A model generated the notes under the pieces. The model saw only the letters and a program-made list of their open reading frames with translations, ran no database searches and had not been told where the DNA came from. A stretch of DNA of 64,000 bases from Hemibagrus wyckioides (taxonomy: Eukaryota; Chordata; Actinopteri; Siluriformes; Bagridae): the NCBI RefSeq assembly GCF_019097595.1, contig NC_080713.1, forward strand, positions 5,423,699 through 5,487,698. The letters run 5' to 3'. The position numbers and the translations under genes are program-made. The stretch's first letter is position 1. Every line of letters starts with the position of its first letter. Below, piece by piece: positions 1 to 39,720 of the stretch.

Positions 1-425
1 TTATATCCTGACATTAAAACCAAGGTTATTTACATCTTAGGCTAAGAGTTTCAGATCTCACTCCAGAACAGGCAGATATCCTGATTTTATTGTTTGTTTT
101 TGATTTATTTTTAATTCATGTTTAATTGTTAAGACTGCAAAAGCACAGACATTTGGTCATGTGAGACGGTCAGTAATGCGGTTAGGTGACTGCTATAAGC
201 AACAGCAAATGATACACAAGGAAGAATAAAAACAAGTGCAGTATAGATACAGAGGACATGCTTGTAAAATTGCTTTTTATAGTCATTTAAAGAGTCACCT
301 AAACGAAGAGGGTTAACAGAAACACTGAGAGTGATACCTCCGTCTACTGCAAAAGCTCTTGATCAGAAAGACAAAAAAATTCAGTAAATCAAGCTAATGC
401 ATTTTTATAAGTCATGTAGGCAATG

Positions 426-978
426 TACACTATATTGCCAAACGTTTTGGGACGCCTGTCCAAATCACTGAATTCAGGTGTTGTTTTTCAGGGGTTGGGC
501 TCGGCCCCTTAGTTCCAGTGAAAGGAACTCTTAATGCTTCAGCTTCATACCAAGACATTTTGGACAACTTTTATGCTCCCAACTTTGTGGGGAACAGTTT
601 GGGGATGACCCCTTTCCTGTTCCAACATGACTGCACACCAGTACAATAAGCAAGGTCCAAAAAGACATGGATGAGTGAGTTTGGTGTGGAGGAACTTCAC
701 TGGCCTGCACAGAGTCCTGACCTCAACCTGATAGAACACCTTTGGGATGAATTAGAGCAGAGACTGTGAACCAGACCTTCTCGTCCAACATCAGTGCCTG
801 ACCTCACAAATGCGCTTCTAGAGGAATGGTCAAAAATTCCCATAAACACACTCCTAAACCTTGTGGAAAGCCTTCCCAGAAGAGTTGAAGCTGTTATAGC
901 TGCAAAGGGAGAGCCAACTCCATATTACATTCATGTGCATGTAAAGGCAGATGTCCCAAAACTTTTGGCAATATAGTA
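426..978 (+). mobile_element. Tc1-like family A, internally deleted copy
   Basis: Begins TA-CACTATATTGCC and ends caatatagta, so both termini are present. Inside, the left terminus jumps straight to the catalytic half of a Tc1 transposase (the [15 protein letters not shown] region through [19 protein letters not shown]), with frameshifts and stops. The 5' half of the transposase gene is missing. Non-autonomous. Confidence 0.85.
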
Positions 979-1470
979 TATGTGCAGGTTTCAGTGTACA
1001 GAGCTGGAAAAAATCCAAAAAAATCTTCTATGGCCATGAACTGTCCTGCAAGCCGGATTTGTTGCTTGATTTGCTGGGTAATGAAAAAATCTTGAATTCA
1101 AATTCAGTTTACTGCAGCATCGTTTACAAGGATGCTCTCATGTTGAATTTGAACTAGGGAAATAACTGTGTCCCCTTTTCTGCAACACTCATTTGTCACA
1201 CTGTTATCCGCCAGAGGAGCACAACTGGCCTTGTTTAGCCTTGCTGAAGGCAATTTGTGACCTCAAGATCTGACAAATGCAATCTCCGTCAGCACAACCA
1301 GCTAGTTATTTATTTATTCATCCATTTTATCCTCTGCAATTCAAACTGTAATTTAAAAAAGAATTACGCTAAACCCACGTTATGGTATGATTTCACAAGC
1401 AGTAAATTACTCATAAAAATGTGAATTTTCTTAATTTTAACCCAAAAGTTCAATTAAATAGTGTGGAATA

Positions 1471-1991
<521 letters not shown>

Positions 1992-2454
1992 TGTAAAATG
2001 TAATATGGTGTGTCTCTTTGTTCAGATTTTAAGTGTGTTATATAATAAGGACTTATGAAAATTTCTGTTGCAGAAAAAATATCTCATCAGACGAATGGAA
2101 TAATAGCATGAAAGTTATTAAATCTATACTATAATCTGGTGCAGAAATGTTACCAGACTAAACATTTAATACCAGAACTGAGGTTCATCCCAGGATGAGT
2201 TGTTAACTTAGTCGCAAATGCAGCAAAAAACAACATTTTAACAGTTTCAGCTGTTACAGAACTATTGCATTTGTATTTCAAAACCTTATATATATCTCCT
2301 GTTGATTTGGGTTCCAGGAACTATGCTAATGGGATGTGACTGAGCTCTCGATTGTGCTTGAAATAGCAAAACTGCGAGACTGCAGACTGACTGCACAAGA
2401 CAGATTTTTTTTTTTACATTTATGTATAGTTTGATCCGTTTTAATCAGTTGAAA

Positions 2455-2570
2455 TATCCATCCATCCATTCTCTAAACCCGCTTTATTCCTAATTAGGGC
2501 TGGAGCCTATCCAAGCACACATTAGGCGAAAGGCAGGGGTACACCCTGGACAGGTCGCCAGTCCATCGCA
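2455..2570 (+). repeat. Dispersed teleost repeat fragment
   Basis: Contains the ccatccatccattctctaaa start and the tacaccctggacaggtcgcc motif, both typical of an abundant teleost interspersed repeat. About 115 bp, diverged, family not assigned. Pieces with related motifs occur at 36955-37075 and 38800-38905. Confidence 0.6.
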
Positions 2571-3923
2571 GTCAGTTGAAATACTGATTTTTAATTGTTT
2601 TCAATTAAGGCAGAATTCTGCCGTAGAATAAACGACAAACCAGGCTTAAGTTGGTGCTTTAAATAAATTACCCATTAATATTAAAATGAGGAAAGAAGGT
2701 GAGGAAGAGGGTGAGAAAGATGGCACCAAAGATCACAGTTTCTAAATTGTACAGATTAGTTGATTCAACATCAGCCCATAACAATAAGCTATTTAAAGCT
2801 TTAAACGTTATAGACTATCAGCACGTTGGGGGTAAAAGGGTGAATGTGTCCAAGCAAAAGTCCCAAACCCAATGCACAATACGATCGTGGATTATTGATG
2901 ATTTTTGGCTGATTTGCAGAAAGATGGCATCTCGGTTACTCTCCCAGAAGGTTAAGACCTGGTAGATGGATATTTCAACAAGGTCATGACCTTCAACATA
3001 TATTCAAACGTTGACGTTCCTGGATTTGAATCTTACAGGATGTTCCCTAACAATATTAAGAAGCTAGGAATGTTCTGAATGTAAAAAAAAAGTCAGAATA
3101 TCGCTTATTACATGCATTATTCATTTTCTATACTCATTTGTATGAAGGATGTCAATAACTCTGTGTCTGTCTGTATAGGACGTACATCAAATTACATTAA
3201 CTACAACTCTATTTTTTTTTAATGAACTGCCTTGGCTTACTAGTACTATTATTAAGAACAGGTTATAAACCATCTGCCATCTCGGTTATTATATTACTCA
3301 GCTCATTGAAAGGGTAACTACAGCCCACCACTGGCTCAGAGATGCCCTAATGTGTAGCTGCAAAGGTCAAATTAACATGCATCTGTGCCTGACTACAGGC
3401 TTTTGGATATAGTCCTATGATTGAGGCACTGAATCATACACTCTGTCCTTGTTACAGAGATTATTTTTTTTTCCTCTGTCCCTTCTTCTTGTGTGTTCAC
3501 AGATCTGTTAGAAAAGGATTAGCGGGTACAGAGTTATGAAACCCTCTCCGAGATAATACGCAGCGCAAGTTTACTACTGTCCAAGGTCGTGTTTATGCCG
3601 CAGTATTCACTAAGATGCACGATGATGAAACTGATACTAATACTCTCAAGCGTTTTAAGTGCTTTCAAGATTAAACAGGCTCCGAAAGCACCGAGAGTCC
3701 GAATCAGCACCAGAAAAGCTTGCAATAAATACTCATTAATGCCACTGTCCGCTTAATGCTTCGAGAGCAAACTTGTAAACACTCCAATAAGACATCCTCC
3801 GACTGTTGTAGACTTTAAAACTAATTGGGTAATAAGTCACCATAGCTGAGTTCTAGCTCTTGTATCGTCATGAAGTAAAGGGACATAAGAACCAAGTAAA
3901 AAAAATGATTTAAAGAAGAATCA

Positions 3924-30554
<26,631 letters not shown>

Positions 30555-30845
30555 CTCTGCCGTGCAATAATCTTTCGAGGGGTCGAAGATGAAGTGAGCG
30601 GATCTTATAGGGCACCGGAGCGGCGTGAAAGAGGATGAGGATGCGCAAACGCGACCGCGGATGAGGGCCAAAAACACCCGGTCGGACGTCGACCAGCAAA
30701 ATAAGCGGCGGTTTCAAGCGATGCAGCAGCTCCTGATGGAACGAAGATGCTCATGGAAGCGGAGAGCGAGCCATTTGGAGATCGAGTCAGTCACGGCATT
30801 GCAGAGGAAAGGAAAAAAGCTTTCGGGATGTCAGTCAGTCTGTCA

Positions 30846-30873
<28 letters not shown>
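30846..30873 (+). repeat. (GT)14 microsatellite
   Basis: Dinucleotide run in the CpG-rich region upstream of nptn. Confidence 0.9.
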
Positions 30874-30876
<3 letters not shown>

Positions 30877-32873
30877 ACTCCTCAACACGCAGCGTGATTT
30901 GAGCGCGTAAACCCTGCGCCCATTTTGCGCAGAAGGACCTGCGCGCAAATCAGTTTGCCCTGGGTTTCTGATTAATTCTTAATTACAGTCCCCTTTTTTT
31001 TTTTCTTTCTAATCTTTATACTTTGCACTTTCATCTTTTCTTTTCTTTTTGCGGAATTTGTGTGTGTGTGTGTGCAAAAATGTGTGTTCACTAATTGAAA
31101 AATTCCATTTAGAAATTGATTAAGTTAGTATGATCCATGCTGGAATCTGAAATCCTTCTCATAAAATCAACACCATTGATATGTTGTATTGAAAAGAAGA
31201 ATAAATCTGTACATGAGTGATTAGCTCACACAGGCCCATGATCAAGGTGACCCCTGTTGTACTCTTCAGATTTTGGGCTGTTGTAGCATGTTACATGATG
31301 ATTTTGTCCTGCATGCTACACCCTGTCCACTACCTTAAAGTTGAGGTGTAATGAGCTGGTAGTGAATTCTAAAGGCAAAAAAAAAAAAAAATGACAGTAA
31401 AATATGTTAAAATCGTGCTTGTATTCCCGTCATGGCTCCCAGTCAGCCTTGTTTCATGTATCATAGCTTTTACATTCGTAATACGCCATCTGATGGACAA
31501 GCCTAAATATTGCACTTTGTGGGATGTAAAAATGGGTCACTAAGGCATTAAAGCCTTGAGGTATGTAAGTCTGTAACGAGACAGCTGATGAAGTTAAGAG
31601 TTAATTAATTTAAAAATAAAAAAAGAGAAGAGAGAAGGTAGCCATATTTTATCATAAATGATCAATTACTCGGCATTTTTTTTATTCATTCGTGTATTGA
31701 TTATTTGATTGGCCAGCTAAACCCTTCACACATGATCAGCTGGAAACATTAGAAATGCCGATGTGTTAAATGAAAAGGCTGTGGTGTATATGGAGATAAA
31801 TCGCATTCACGATCGCGTGCATCGGGCGCCGACTGGCCGTGTAACTAGATGGGAGGCCAAAAAACTCATCTCTTATTAACTGGACGACGAAATCATCAGG
31901 GATAAGGATAGTTGTTATATCACCAAGTCTCGTCAAGGCCATTACGCTCTCCTGGCTCTGTGCAGTGTTTCCGCTGAATACTAGACAGAACAGGTTTGTC
32001 TATCTATCCTTTTGTACAGTTTGTGCTCTGGACACTTGGTGCTTTTTAAAATATGAAGGAGGAAAGTAAATAATCCACCTCGTTCACGTTCGTGATACCC
32101 GCTGCTGATGAAGTGTTAGTGAGGAGGGTGGAAAAATACCAGAGTTGTGAGAGTGAGAGTTGTTTTTTCTCTGTGTTTCGACTGTCCTTGATAGGCTGCA
32201 TGAATCTACACTCTGGGCTTGAAAGAAATCAGCCCCAGCCTGATTTTTTTTTTGTTTTTGCTCTGCAACCATTGGAGGTGTTGCTGCTGGTGTTACTGAT
32301 TCCGAATAATCTGAAATGAATGCCATGAATCGCTTTCAACTCTAAACCAGCTGCATCACAAATTAATTACAATGTTGTTATACATCCTTCATTCTTTAAA
32401 TCGATAATAAAATGCTGTAATATTAAATACATTTATGACTATACAGTACATTCTGTACTACAGTAATACAGCAGTGTTTTGCTCATTCAATACAAAGGCA
32501 AAATCTTTTTCTCTCCATCTTAAACTCCGCCCTCTACGATTGCTTGGCAGTGACGGATAAATAATCGTTGACCTGGCAACCTTTCCTCCTAACAAATAGA
32601 AAAGAAACTGCAGATGTGTCCATTGCAAAGCGATCTTATTGTTTTTCAACATTATTTCATATAAGCATTTTTGTTTTTTTACATAGGAAGCAGGAAGTGA
32701 TGTAACCAGGTTCATGAATGAACTCGGCAACCCCGCTAATAAGGCTTTATCGTCACGGGTCTGGAGAGAGAACACGATGGAGCTGGAGTTTACCTATCAG
32801 TATGGAACCAGCGATTTTCCTCAGCTTCCTTCTTCATCACCACACAGCATTCCAGCCATCATGGCCCCTGCGC

Positions 32874-33075
32874 TCATGCTGCCAGGCTCGCTTCCTCCGT
32901 CTCCAGCTTCTCCATGCCCGCTGTGGTGTGGCTCATCCTGCGGTACTTGGCAGTGACGGCCCGAGTGAAGAGAGAGCCATGCTTCTGCAGCTGATGCTCC
33001 TGTCGCAGAGGCTGGGCGTTGTGTCTCAGATTGCTGCCAAATCTTTTCAAAGGAAAGAAGCTAATACATGCTTAA
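32874..33075 (-). pseudogene. Exon-like open frame of unknown origin
   Basis: Reading minus, an open stretch of about 65 codons without an early Met runs to a TGA at 32874. It includes FGSNLRHNAQPLRQEHQLQK, SLFTRAVTAKYRRMSHTTAG and MEKLETEEASLAA. It is GC-richer than its surroundings and looks protein-like, with many charged residues and no low complexity. I do not recognise the family. It could be a stray exon, a decayed duplicate or chance. Confidence 0.25.
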
Positions 33076-33764
33076 AAAGATGCTGGCGGATGCCAAATGA
33101 ATCATATCATATCAGATAGCATAGACTAATTTGCAGTAAATGTCCATATTAAGACTTGTTTCATGGAAACAGAAGAACGAAGAAAAAAATAACAGAAAGT
33201 AGTCAACTTTGGTCACGGCACCACAAACTTTACATCCAAAATACTGTAGAAAAAATGATGTGAACAATCAGGAAACATACGTGAAAGAAACGGCTTTGGA
33301 TAGTGTAACTGGCTTTTATTCCTTGGATATCTTGAGAGAGATTAGTACACAGAAAAAAAAAGAAGTGCCTGGGCGGACAAACAATGACGATCACTTGCTC
33401 ATTTGGGATAATGGTATCAGCTAAATTTCAGCATAATTTATTGACTATGGTCTTAGTTAACACTGGAAGCAGCTTGATACGGTTAGGCATTCACTCCTTT
33501 TTAAATGAGTTCCACCGACAGAGCAAGCAGAGCGTAAAACTAAAACACACTTCTCTGGGTAACTTAATGCAGGTGCCCAGAGCTAGATGTAAATCGGCGA
33601 GAGCTGCAATCTTTTTTCCTTTTCCTAAAAAGAGGTTGAGTAAAAATGCTGACTGCTGTTTACCAGTACGTTACATTACTTTGATTAAGTGATGGATTAA
33701 CCAACGTCAGTCAGCTAGCAAAAGGTAGCTTATAATTAACAGTGCTGTACTGGCTTCTTCAAAG

Positions 33765-34060
33765 AGTCTTGACCCTGTCTCTGGTTCACCGGTTGTCCTT
33801 CATTGGAGCATTTTACTTTGAACTACAAAGTATTAACCACTGTATCCCAGTAACACCGGACAAGACCTAATGTTTTGGAGATACCCTGTCGTCTATCCAT
33901 CACAATTCGGTTGTTTTCTATCAGATCAACCCATCAACTTCACTGTTCACTTTCTGACTAAAATATCTCACCCCTTGACATTACAATGAGATAATGAATA
34001 GGATTCTCTTCACCTGTCAGTGGTTTGAATGTTATAGCCGATCGGAGTAAATGCCACAAT
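33765..34060 (-). mobile_element. Decayed Tc1-like family B remnant
   Basis: Degenerate match, minus orientation, to the family B interior: gaccctgtctctggttcacc, then ccatcacaattcggttgttt, ending near gtttgaatgttatagcc. Much older than the other B copies; ends not clear. Confidence 0.5.
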
Positions 34061-34323
34061 GATCCTGATTTGGCATGAAATCAGATCAACAATTGTTTTT
34101 TTCAACCTGAAATAAAAAGATCTACACAGCAAATTCCACTATATAAATTTTTTTTTTTTCATTTCAATAAAACAAGACTAACGATAGATTTTGTTCTGCC
34201 TGATCAAATGAGGTATTGATTGACCAAAATTGGGCTGTGGATTTTTCATTTGTGTTTGTGAAGGCAATACTGACCCTATGCTATTCAGTGGGATTTGAAA
34301 CTCGGCGATTTTGCTATGCAGTA

Positions 34324-35898
34324 TCAGTCTTGCTTTACTCTTTTTCTCCTACATGCCCTGCAGCATACATATCGGACTACAGCAAAGATTAAAAGGACTG
34401 TACCTGAGGCAACCGACACTAAAAAGGCTACAACATCGACACTGTGATAAGCGTACCAAGGCATTTTGTACGACTCGGTCCGCAGATGAGTAGCACCTCT
34501 GTGTCTCATAACGAACTCAATCCAGAACATGGCGTTGTCCAGAGGTTGTATAGGTGTGTCTCGAATAAGCCGGGACAGCTTCTTCATGTTTATGGTGTAG
34601 GAAGGCTCGTTTATAACTTCCTGTATAGCTTGAAGAAACACATTCTGATTAATCGTGACTATATCTAAGACCCGTGCTACACCTTTAGCTTTCATCCTTG
34701 ACAGATTGTCATGCTGATCAAAAACAAGAGGTAGGCCAACGATCGGAGTACTGTGATAAATAGCTTCCAAAATCCCGTTTGTTCCGCCGTGGCTCACGAA
34801 AAGCTTCGTCTTGGGATGGCCGAGAAGATCGTTCTGTGGCAGCCAGTCTCTGAGTATGGTGTTGTTCCCGAGAGTGGATGGTTTCTTCCCTGGGTATCGC
34901 CAGATCACTTTTTGAGGGAGTTTCGCAAGAGCAGCTGCCATTTCGTTGGCTATATCGTCTGGAAGCTGTCCGACCAGCGTTCCTAACGACATGACGACAA
35001 TGCCGTGCTCTCCGGAACTTTCTGCGAAGGCTTCTAAGTCGTCCGGGAGGGCTTTTGCCGGTTTGCATTGGAAGCAACTCATGTAAACGACGTTGGGCAT
35101 TGTCGGGCGAGGGAACTCGAAGACAAAATCGACTCTCATAAGCCAGATATCGGCTGCCTGGAACAATTCAAAATAGTTCACGTCTGGACCAAAGTAGCGT
35201 CTACACAAAGCGCTGTAATGAGGACCTACAACTCCCTTGTAAAAGTACAGTCTGAGGTGGAAGAGGACGTTATATACCCTTTGAAAAAACGTCATCTTAT
35301 CTGTTAACATGGATAAAGGAAAAGGAACGAACGACGCGGGCGAGGGCGCAATCGCAAAATGCGCCTCTCCGTGCACCGTCCAACGGACATTAAAAACCAG
35401 CGGTAGGTTCAGATAATGCGCAAGCACGACTCCTCCGCCGTTTGCAGGGTCCGTCAGCATCACGTCATACCCCGCTTCTCTGATGGACTGGATCAGTTTG
35501 GGATCCTCGATTATACGGATGACCATTTCGCAGATCTTTCTGTGCATTTCGGAAAACACTGCTCCCATCTCCATGTCCAGACTGATTCGGGTCCAGAAGG
35601 GTTTCCCTTCCCGCCGAATCTCTAGCTGCCGGGAGATGAAGGTGCGGAAGAAATCCTCGTCTCCCCCCACGGAGAAGTCGACGTCCAAGGAGTGGTAGTA
35701 GGGTGATTGCTCTTTGATGTACCAGCTGTCGGCTGCTCGGATGACCGTGACATGGTGACCTCGATTGTGCAGCTCTTGTATCAGTATATTCATGTTAACC
35801 CAGTGGCTGCCATCATGAGGGAACACCAGGACCTTACCGCAGTGGATAGAGCCAATCAAGGTCAGGGTGGTGATGATTTTCCAAATGGTGGCAGACAT
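34324..35898 (-). CDS. UDP-glucuronosyltransferase, single-exon UGT5 type
   Basis: Complete 524-residue single-exon enzyme that conjugates glucuronic acid to lipophilic substrates in the ER membrane. Residues 1-20 are a signal peptide (MSATIWKIITTLTLIGSIHC). HDGSHW contains the presumed catalytic His (residue 32). TDPANGGG carries the supporting Asp region. The donor-sugar signature is WLPQNDLLGHPKTKLFVSHG followed by GTNGILEAIYHSTPIVGLPL and FDQHDN. A C-terminal helix (VDVVAFLVSVASGTVLLIF) is followed by a basic tail ending KRVKQD, as in ER-anchored UGTs. Fish UGT5 genes, unlike UGT1 and UGT2, usually carry the whole coding region in one exon, which matches. No neighbouring UGT copy is seen, although UGT5 genes are often clustered. 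No defect is visible. The exact UGT5 member cannot be set. Confidence 0.93.
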   Translation of the reverse strand: MSATIWKIITTLTLIGSIHCGKVLVFPHDGSHWVNMNILIQELHNRGHHVTVIRAADSWYIKEQSPYYHSLDVDFSVGGDEDFFRTFISRQLEIRREGKPFWTRISLDMEMGAVFSEMHRKICEMVIRIIEDPKLIQSIREAGYDVMLTDPANGGGVVLAHYLNLPLVFNVRWTVHGEAHFAIAPSPASFVPFPLSMLTDKMTFFQRVYNVLFHLRLYFYKGVVGPHYSALCRRYFGPDVNYFELFQAADIWLMRVDFVFEFPRPTMPNVVYMSCFQCKPAKALPDDLEAFAESSGEHGIVVMSLGTLVGQLPDDIANEMAAALAKLPQKVIWRYPGKKPSTLGNNTILRDWLPQNDLLGHPKTKLFVSHGGTNGILEAIYHSTPIVGLPLVFDQHDNLSRMKAKGVARVLDIVTINQNVFLQAIQEVINEPSYTINMKKLSRLIRDTPIQPLDNAMFWIEFVMRHRGATHLRTESYKMPWYAYHSVDVVAFLVSVASGTVLLIFAVVRYVCCRACRRKRVKQD

Positions 35899-37576
35899 CG
35901 TTTAAGTCATCATCGTGTGAATCGCACAGAACTGAAACAAAGGACACACAAAGGACAGATTTCTAGTAAGAGTTGATTTTTCCTATTTTCCTAAAACTGT
36001 ATGTCCCAAAGTGTCGTTTTATCCTACAACAATTTCTAAAAGCTAATTATTGTTTAAACATTCACTTTCTTAAAGAATGAGGCAATATACTTTTTATTCA
36101 TTTATCGTTACTATCCAAGAAGCAAGTTAGTTTCTTTCCTCGTTTTCTTCTTTCTTGAAGGTAGTAAAACAAACAAAAAAAATGCAGCTTCTCAGGCTAA
36201 GAAGAAATTGGAAAAATAAAAACAACAACTACAAAGTCGTTCCTCTGTCCTGATGGTGTCACAAATCTTACAGCTTTATCTCTGACTGTTACGAAGAACT
36301 GACACTGGCGTCTCCTTCCGAACACACACACTGGAATTAAACATCTTGTGCAATAAAACACAGTTTTATTAGTTTATATAAAGCCTCTTTTTGTAAGTTG
36401 TTTCTATAGAAATGAATTAATGCTTACTTAGTAGTTAGTTAACAAATCAATTATACATCATCCGTGACTTTAAAGGGTTATAAACAGGCAACATATTCGT
36501 GTCAGAATTCATTACTAAAAAAGTTGACTTTCTGTCTGCTGTATATCTCAAAGAAGGCAAATCCACAGCCGGGGTGTCGTGAGTCTTTATAATTCATGAA
36601 CTGTACAGAAGATTATCTTGTTTTCACACTTCCTGGTTTCCCCTCAGCTCGAGCCTCGCCCCGGTTCACACTCACTGGTTGATTTCTGCACCTGCGTCTT
36701 GTCTCGTGAGCTCTCATTAGTTTCTCTAGCCTGACTAAAATTCTGTCCTCGTCCGTCCCTCGGGAAATCGTCTGTTTGTTGAGTTCTATTGCTTAGTCCC
36801 TCTGTTCCTTTGTTTTCTGCTTCCTATTGCACAGTCTAGCTTATTGTTTTTGCTTTCTAGCTTTATTTATGTTTATCTTCTAAGGTCCTGTGTCTACCTC
36901 TGTGTTTATTATGAACAGGTTTTTCTGGACTTTGATTCATCCGCTCTGATCTAGCAGTTTCTCCGGTTTCCTCACACCTCCCAAAAAAATCAGCAGTAGG
37001 TGGACTGGCGAGTTTAAATTGCACTCGGGTGTGAGTAAATGTGTGCGAATGGGTGTGTGAGAGCGGTAGATTTGCTTTTTCATAGACCCGATGTTCTTAG
37101 GGGTTCTGGATCTACTGACCAGGATAAAGTTCTCAGTGTGAGGAGTGATACAGTTTTACGTGACAAATGAGTATAATTCCTTTCATTTAGTAAGCACTTT
37201 TGCAACCAATAAATAAACAAACTATATTTAATAAAAATAAATAAATATATAAATAAAAAATATATGCCATCTATATTTAAAATAAAGAAATAAATCAATA
37301 AAAATAATAATAAAATAAAGATGATAATAATAATCTTGGGCTATACAGAAATGACAGCATCAACTACACATTTTTGCATACAGTCAATAAAAAAATAAAC
37401 CTTGCATTCTTTTCTAATTTACTACAACACAAAAATAATCACAAATTCTATCACTTCCAACAGCTTGAGTGCAAAGTAGAATCTTTAAAATATTTCCGCG
37501 AGTTTCTTAATATTTTGTATGTCAACTTCTTGCGATAATGACACCAGACAATCCATTTTCGATCGAATCCATCAGA

Positions 37577-37605
37577 CTTCTATTGAAGATGTGCTTCAAT
37601 AGAAG
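37577..37605. other. Perfect hairpin, 12-bp stem
   Basis: CTTCTATTGAAG, a five-base loop ATGTG, then CTTCAATAGAAG: a perfect inverted repeat. Too short for a microRNA precursor and not followed by a T run. Confidence 0.7.
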
Positions 37606-39019
37606 GGATTAGACATCTGACCTTTCGTACAAAGCAGTTAATACGATCAATATCACCCATTTGCTTGCATTAAAATCGGGACCAAGAAATAGTTCCGAAT
37701 CCTGAATATTACATACAAGACATTGTACATTTACTTTATTTGTTTGAAATTGCTAAAATCTTCTGTTTATTCCAAAAAAGATTTTCAATACACGTCTCAG
37801 ACCTTTAGACCTGACTATAGATCTAAAGGCTCTTCAAGCTTTCTCCACCTTTTCTCATGGACCTGCTTGTGCATTTGTAGAGAAGCAAAGTCTCAGTGAC
37901 GTTAACAGCTGTCACATCTGCCATTAAGAAGCAGATCACATACTCAGGGAGGCTGACATTTCCAGAAAGTAATGCGCCTGTCAGCTCTGATACTGAAATG
38001 CTCCGTGAGCTCGGAGGTGATCAATAGATTCATCATTTCGGTGAATTCAGTCTTTTTGTTTGTTGGCATGGTGACGGTTTCAGTATTATTACATGGGAGT
38101 TTTCTAAATAAAGAAACTTGTCGACAAGATGTTTTTTAAAGCAGATACCCAGACCTGCCAACCTTTCATGCATTTTGCACTGGAGCTCTGCATTTTAATA
38201 GCAGAGTACACTAGGATGAGCTGTCAATCAAAATATGCCAGAAGAGCACTCATCTTTTTTCAAATGAGCCAATTGACATATAAATCTGGAATGATTGACA
38301 GCTGCGGAGGTGTATTAATCTCTGCAATACTTACTGACCCTCCTGGGCATTAGTAAAAAAAAAAAAAAAAAATTCACCCAGTGGTTTCATCTCGACTCCA
38401 TTTTCACGTCTGATATGATTTGTGCTGATGCACTGCCCTCGCTTTCTGTCGAGGTAAACTGGCATTGGTTAAAGTTTGTCCACGTGAAATAAATTAGACT
38501 AACATTAAGACTGGAATGAGCACCAGAATTTTAAAAAATAATTGGTGTATTTGGCCAACAAAAAACAACTCGCTGCACCGGTCAGTGTTGTGGACGTGCT
38601 CAAACAGTGTAAGCAGCAGATAAAACTGAAAAATGTTGTCTGTTTGAAATCATTTCCTGGTTCCCGTGAGCTATTTTTAGAAAGATTATATCAAAATGTG
38701 CATACTCTTTTCCACTGTGAGGGATGGCAGGTTTATAGTGGTGAGGGACATAATGATATTGTAGAATACAGGGCCTGGGATGCCAGATCATTACAGGGCA
38801 CACACTTCACACACTGATTCACACATAGAGACTATTCAGCAGTGCCAGTTCACTTCCAGGCATGTTTTTGGGAGATGGAAGAAAACAGAGGGAGAACATG
38901 CAGAAACAGGCACTCTTATACTCTACAGAGTATAATCAGGGTTGCCAGAGTTGCGCTTATTCTGCTAAATTCAGACAGTATGTTGGTTTATGGATATTAC
39001 ATCTTAATGTGCATTTTTA

Positions 39020-39230
39020 ATATCCTTTCTTTGCTGTTATAATAACATCAACACTTCTGGGAAATCTTTCACACTAGATTTTTAAAGTGTGATGACAAAG
39101 ATCTTCATTGAGGTCATGTATTGATTTTGGATGTGAACTTCCTGGGATTCAGTCACCATTACAGTTCATCTTCCCGAAGGTGTTCAGTGGGATTGAGGTC
39201 AGAGCTGTGTGCATAATTATTTGTTTCAGT
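39020..39230 (-). mobile_element. Decayed Tc1-like fragment
   Basis: Diverged minus-orientation Tc1 wording (tcaacacttctgggaaatct, then cccgaaggtgttcagtggga and ttgaggtcagagctgtgtgc). It abuts the family B copy that begins at 39239. Confidence 0.55.
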
Positions 39231-39238
39231 GTATTTAA

Positions 39239-39720
39239 TACACGCTGATCAGGTATAACATTATAAGCAGTGACATGGGAAGTGAATATCACTGATGATC
39301 TCCTCATCATGGCACCTGTTAGTGGGTGGGATATATTAGGCAGCAAGTAAACATTTTGTCCTCAAACTTGGTGTGTTAGAAGCAGGAAAAATGGGCAGGC
39401 GTAAGGATTTGAGCGAGTTTAAGGAAGGGACAAATTGTGATGGCTAGACGACTGGATCGGAGCATCTTCAACACTGCAGCTCTTGTGGGGTGTTCCCGGT
39501 CTGCAGTGGTCAGTATCTATCAAAAGTGGTCCAAGGAAGGAACAGTGGTGAACCAGAGACAGGGTCATGGACGACCAAGGCTCATTGATGCATGTGGGGA
39601 GCGAACAGACGACCTACTGTTGCTCAAATTGCTGAAGAAATTAATGCTGGTTCTGATAGAAAGGTGTCAGAATACAGAGTGCATGATGGGTCAGGGCTGT
39701 TTTGGCAGCAACAGCAAATG
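39239..39720 (+). mobile_element. Tc1-like family B, deleted copy, right end lost
   Basis: Left end tacacgctgatcaggtataa is present. The interior reads as the DNA-binding half of a Tc1 transposase with only mild decay: [40 protein letters not shown], then [11 protein letters not shown]. It stops at the tttggcagcaacag region and lacks the right terminus. Confidence 0.8.

Larger units (their letters stand above)
30961..34323. other. Spacer between nptn and the UGT gene
   Basis: Mostly AT-rich with no gene model. It contains an exon-like minus-strand open stretch (32874-33075) and a decayed family B Tc1 remnant (33765-34060). The rest, including 31000-32700 and 33120-33760, shows no coding or repeat signature that I recognise. 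Confidence 0.5.

Noticed and set aside
37577..37605. Hairpin as a microRNA or terminator
   Set aside because: The stem is only 12 bp, far too short for a pre-miRNA, and rho-independent terminators are not expected here.
38542..38817. 91-codon open frame
   Set aside because: It runs into a dispersed teleost repeat (cacacttcacacactgattc ... catgtttttgggag) and has no recognisable protein.
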